From: Flavobacterium sp.
GTDB lineage: Bacteria > Bacteroidota > Bacteroidia > Flavobacteriales > Flavobacteriaceae
Assembly: GCA_030682755.1 (NCBI GenBank)
Contig: JAUXNR010000196.1
Location: forward strand, 1 to 5,954
DNA length: 5,954 nt
Direction of reading: 5' to 3'
The notes beneath the pieces are model-generated. The model was not told the DNA's origin. It saw only the letters and a program-made list of their open reading frames with translations, and made no database searches. Both the position numbers and the translations under genes were made by a program. Positions 5,241 through 5,954 of the stretch are shown in pieces (the stretch's first letter is position 1; each line of letters begins with the position of its first letter).

Positions 5241-5954
5241 TTAATAGGCTTTCATGATAGGGTTAAATTCAGCCCATCCATCAGTCCAGTCTGTAGCTCC
5301 AAAAGCACCTCTGTAAGTAGTTGGTGTAAAGAATGCATCAGCTAACTTAGGGTCAGCAAAAGAAGCTCCTGTTGTTAAAGTACCTGAAGTTACAGTAAAT
5401 GTTGGATTTTGTGTATAACCCGTACTAGTGTTAGTTCCAAAGAAAATATTTTGGTTTAGACCTAATTGTGCGTAAACAGCAGCAAAGTCAGTGCTGGTAA
5501 TAGTCTCATTTGTTGCATTCCATAGAGTTTCAACTGTTCCGGCTGTAGCAGTCATACCTGTTCCTACAGAGAAAGTTGTTGTTGGAGCAACCATTACGTT
5601 GTTTAAAAGTGAACCGGTACCATTGTTATAGTTGTCATAAACCGTTTGTTGGTTCATTCTTAAACCTCTTGGCATACCCACAAAAACTGAGTTAGCTATA
5701 GTTAAAGCTGTTCTTCTTCTTAAATCAAGTGCATGTTGGTAGTTACCATTGATTGATTGAGAATTTGTTAATCTCGGTCCGATACCTGTAATGTTAGAGA
5801 ATACTCCTGTTGTTAACAAAGTTGTTAAGTTATCATTTGGACCATTATCTGTTTCAAAAATATTTGATCCCGATTGATCTGCATAACTTCCGTAACGAAT
5901 TGACATTCCAAATTGTCCTTTACCTGTGAATCCATAATCAACATCAAAACAGTC
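5241..5954 (-). CDS. Large Flavobacterium-type surface protein, C-terminal part (N-terminus off window)
   Basis: The frame is open from the window edge to the TAA at 5241-5243 and gives 237 residues. The ATG at 5906 is internal: the codons before it read DCFDVDYGFTGKGQFG and continue the same protein. Features are DYGFTGKGQFGMSIRYGSYADQSGSN, DNGPNDN, an LRRRTALTIANSVFVGMPRGLR segment and the terminal ATDWTDGWAEFNP. These resemble large beta-rich, probably beta-helical envelope proteins of Flavobacteria that are often mislabelled as multidrug transporters. It has no hydrophobic membrane segments in the visible part, so a transporter role is unlikely. It ends without a T9SS sorting domain, so if it is surface-exposed it would more likely be anchored as a lipoprotein through its unseen N-terminus. 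Function is unknown. A strong terminator follows. Confidence 0.75.
   Translation of the reverse strand, partial: DCFDVDYGFTGKGQFGMSIRYGSYADQSGSNIFETDNGPNDNLTTLLTTGVFSNITGIGPRLTNSQSINGNYQHALDLRRRTALTIANSVFVGMPRGLRMNQQTVYDNYNNGTGSLLNNVMVAPTTTFSVGTGMTATAGTVETLWNATNETITSTDFAAVYAQLGLNQNIFFGTNTSTGYTQNPTFTVTSGTLTTGASFADPKLADAFFTPTTYRGAFGATDWTDGWAEFNPIMKAY

Noticed and set aside
5904..5906. ATG at 5906 as the start of the surface protein
   Set aside because: The frame is open upstream to the window edge and the residues there continue the family pattern, so this methionine is internal.

Overview
The window is AT-rich DNA (coding GC roughly 35-40% by eye). It looks like a chromosomal segment from a Flavobacterium-like member of the Bacteroidetes. 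The evidence is two proteins with type A Por/type IX (T9SS) C-terminal sorting domains, several promoter-like TAnnTTTG (-7) elements of the Bacteroidetes type, starts without Shine-Dalgarno sequences, and a tyrosyl-tRNA synthetase and a LuxE-like acyl-protein synthetase of Flavobacteriaceae character. No database search was possible, so the lineage and family calls rest on reading the translations.

Layout. Positions 1-691 (minus) hold the N-terminal 230 residues of an extended short-chain dehydrogenase/NAD(P)-dependent epimerase, cut by the window edge. A 139-bp divergent gap (692-830) carries two back-to-back promoter-like elements that nearly touch. tyrS follows on the plus strand (831-2138) and meets, tail to tail with an 11-bp gap, a LuxE-type acyl-protein synthetase/acyltransferase (2150-3199, minus). 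All remaining genes are on the minus strand: a secreted carbohydrate-binding-module-like protein with a T9SS sorting domain (3270-4070), a very small protein that is almost only signal peptide plus T9SS sorting domain (4168-4503), a small lipoprotein of unknown function (4596-5168), and the C-terminal 237 residues of a large surface protein of a family common in Flavobacterium (5241-5954, continuing off the window). Two strong intrinsic terminators follow the 3270 gene and the 5241 gene.

Biology. The left half is housekeeping: tRNA charging, a dehydrogenase and an acyl transferase. The right half encodes envelope and secreted proteins, at least two of which should leave the cell through the type IX secretion system. 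No mobile element, CRISPR array, tRNA or rRNA is visible.

The most unusual signal is inside the LuxE-like gene. A GC-rich perfect palindrome (2909-2925) sits in a stretch of about 25 codons that appears inserted in frame directly after the conserved SSGTT loop. It looks like a small palindromic repeat element that has been absorbed into the protein and reads as proline/serine-rich sequence.
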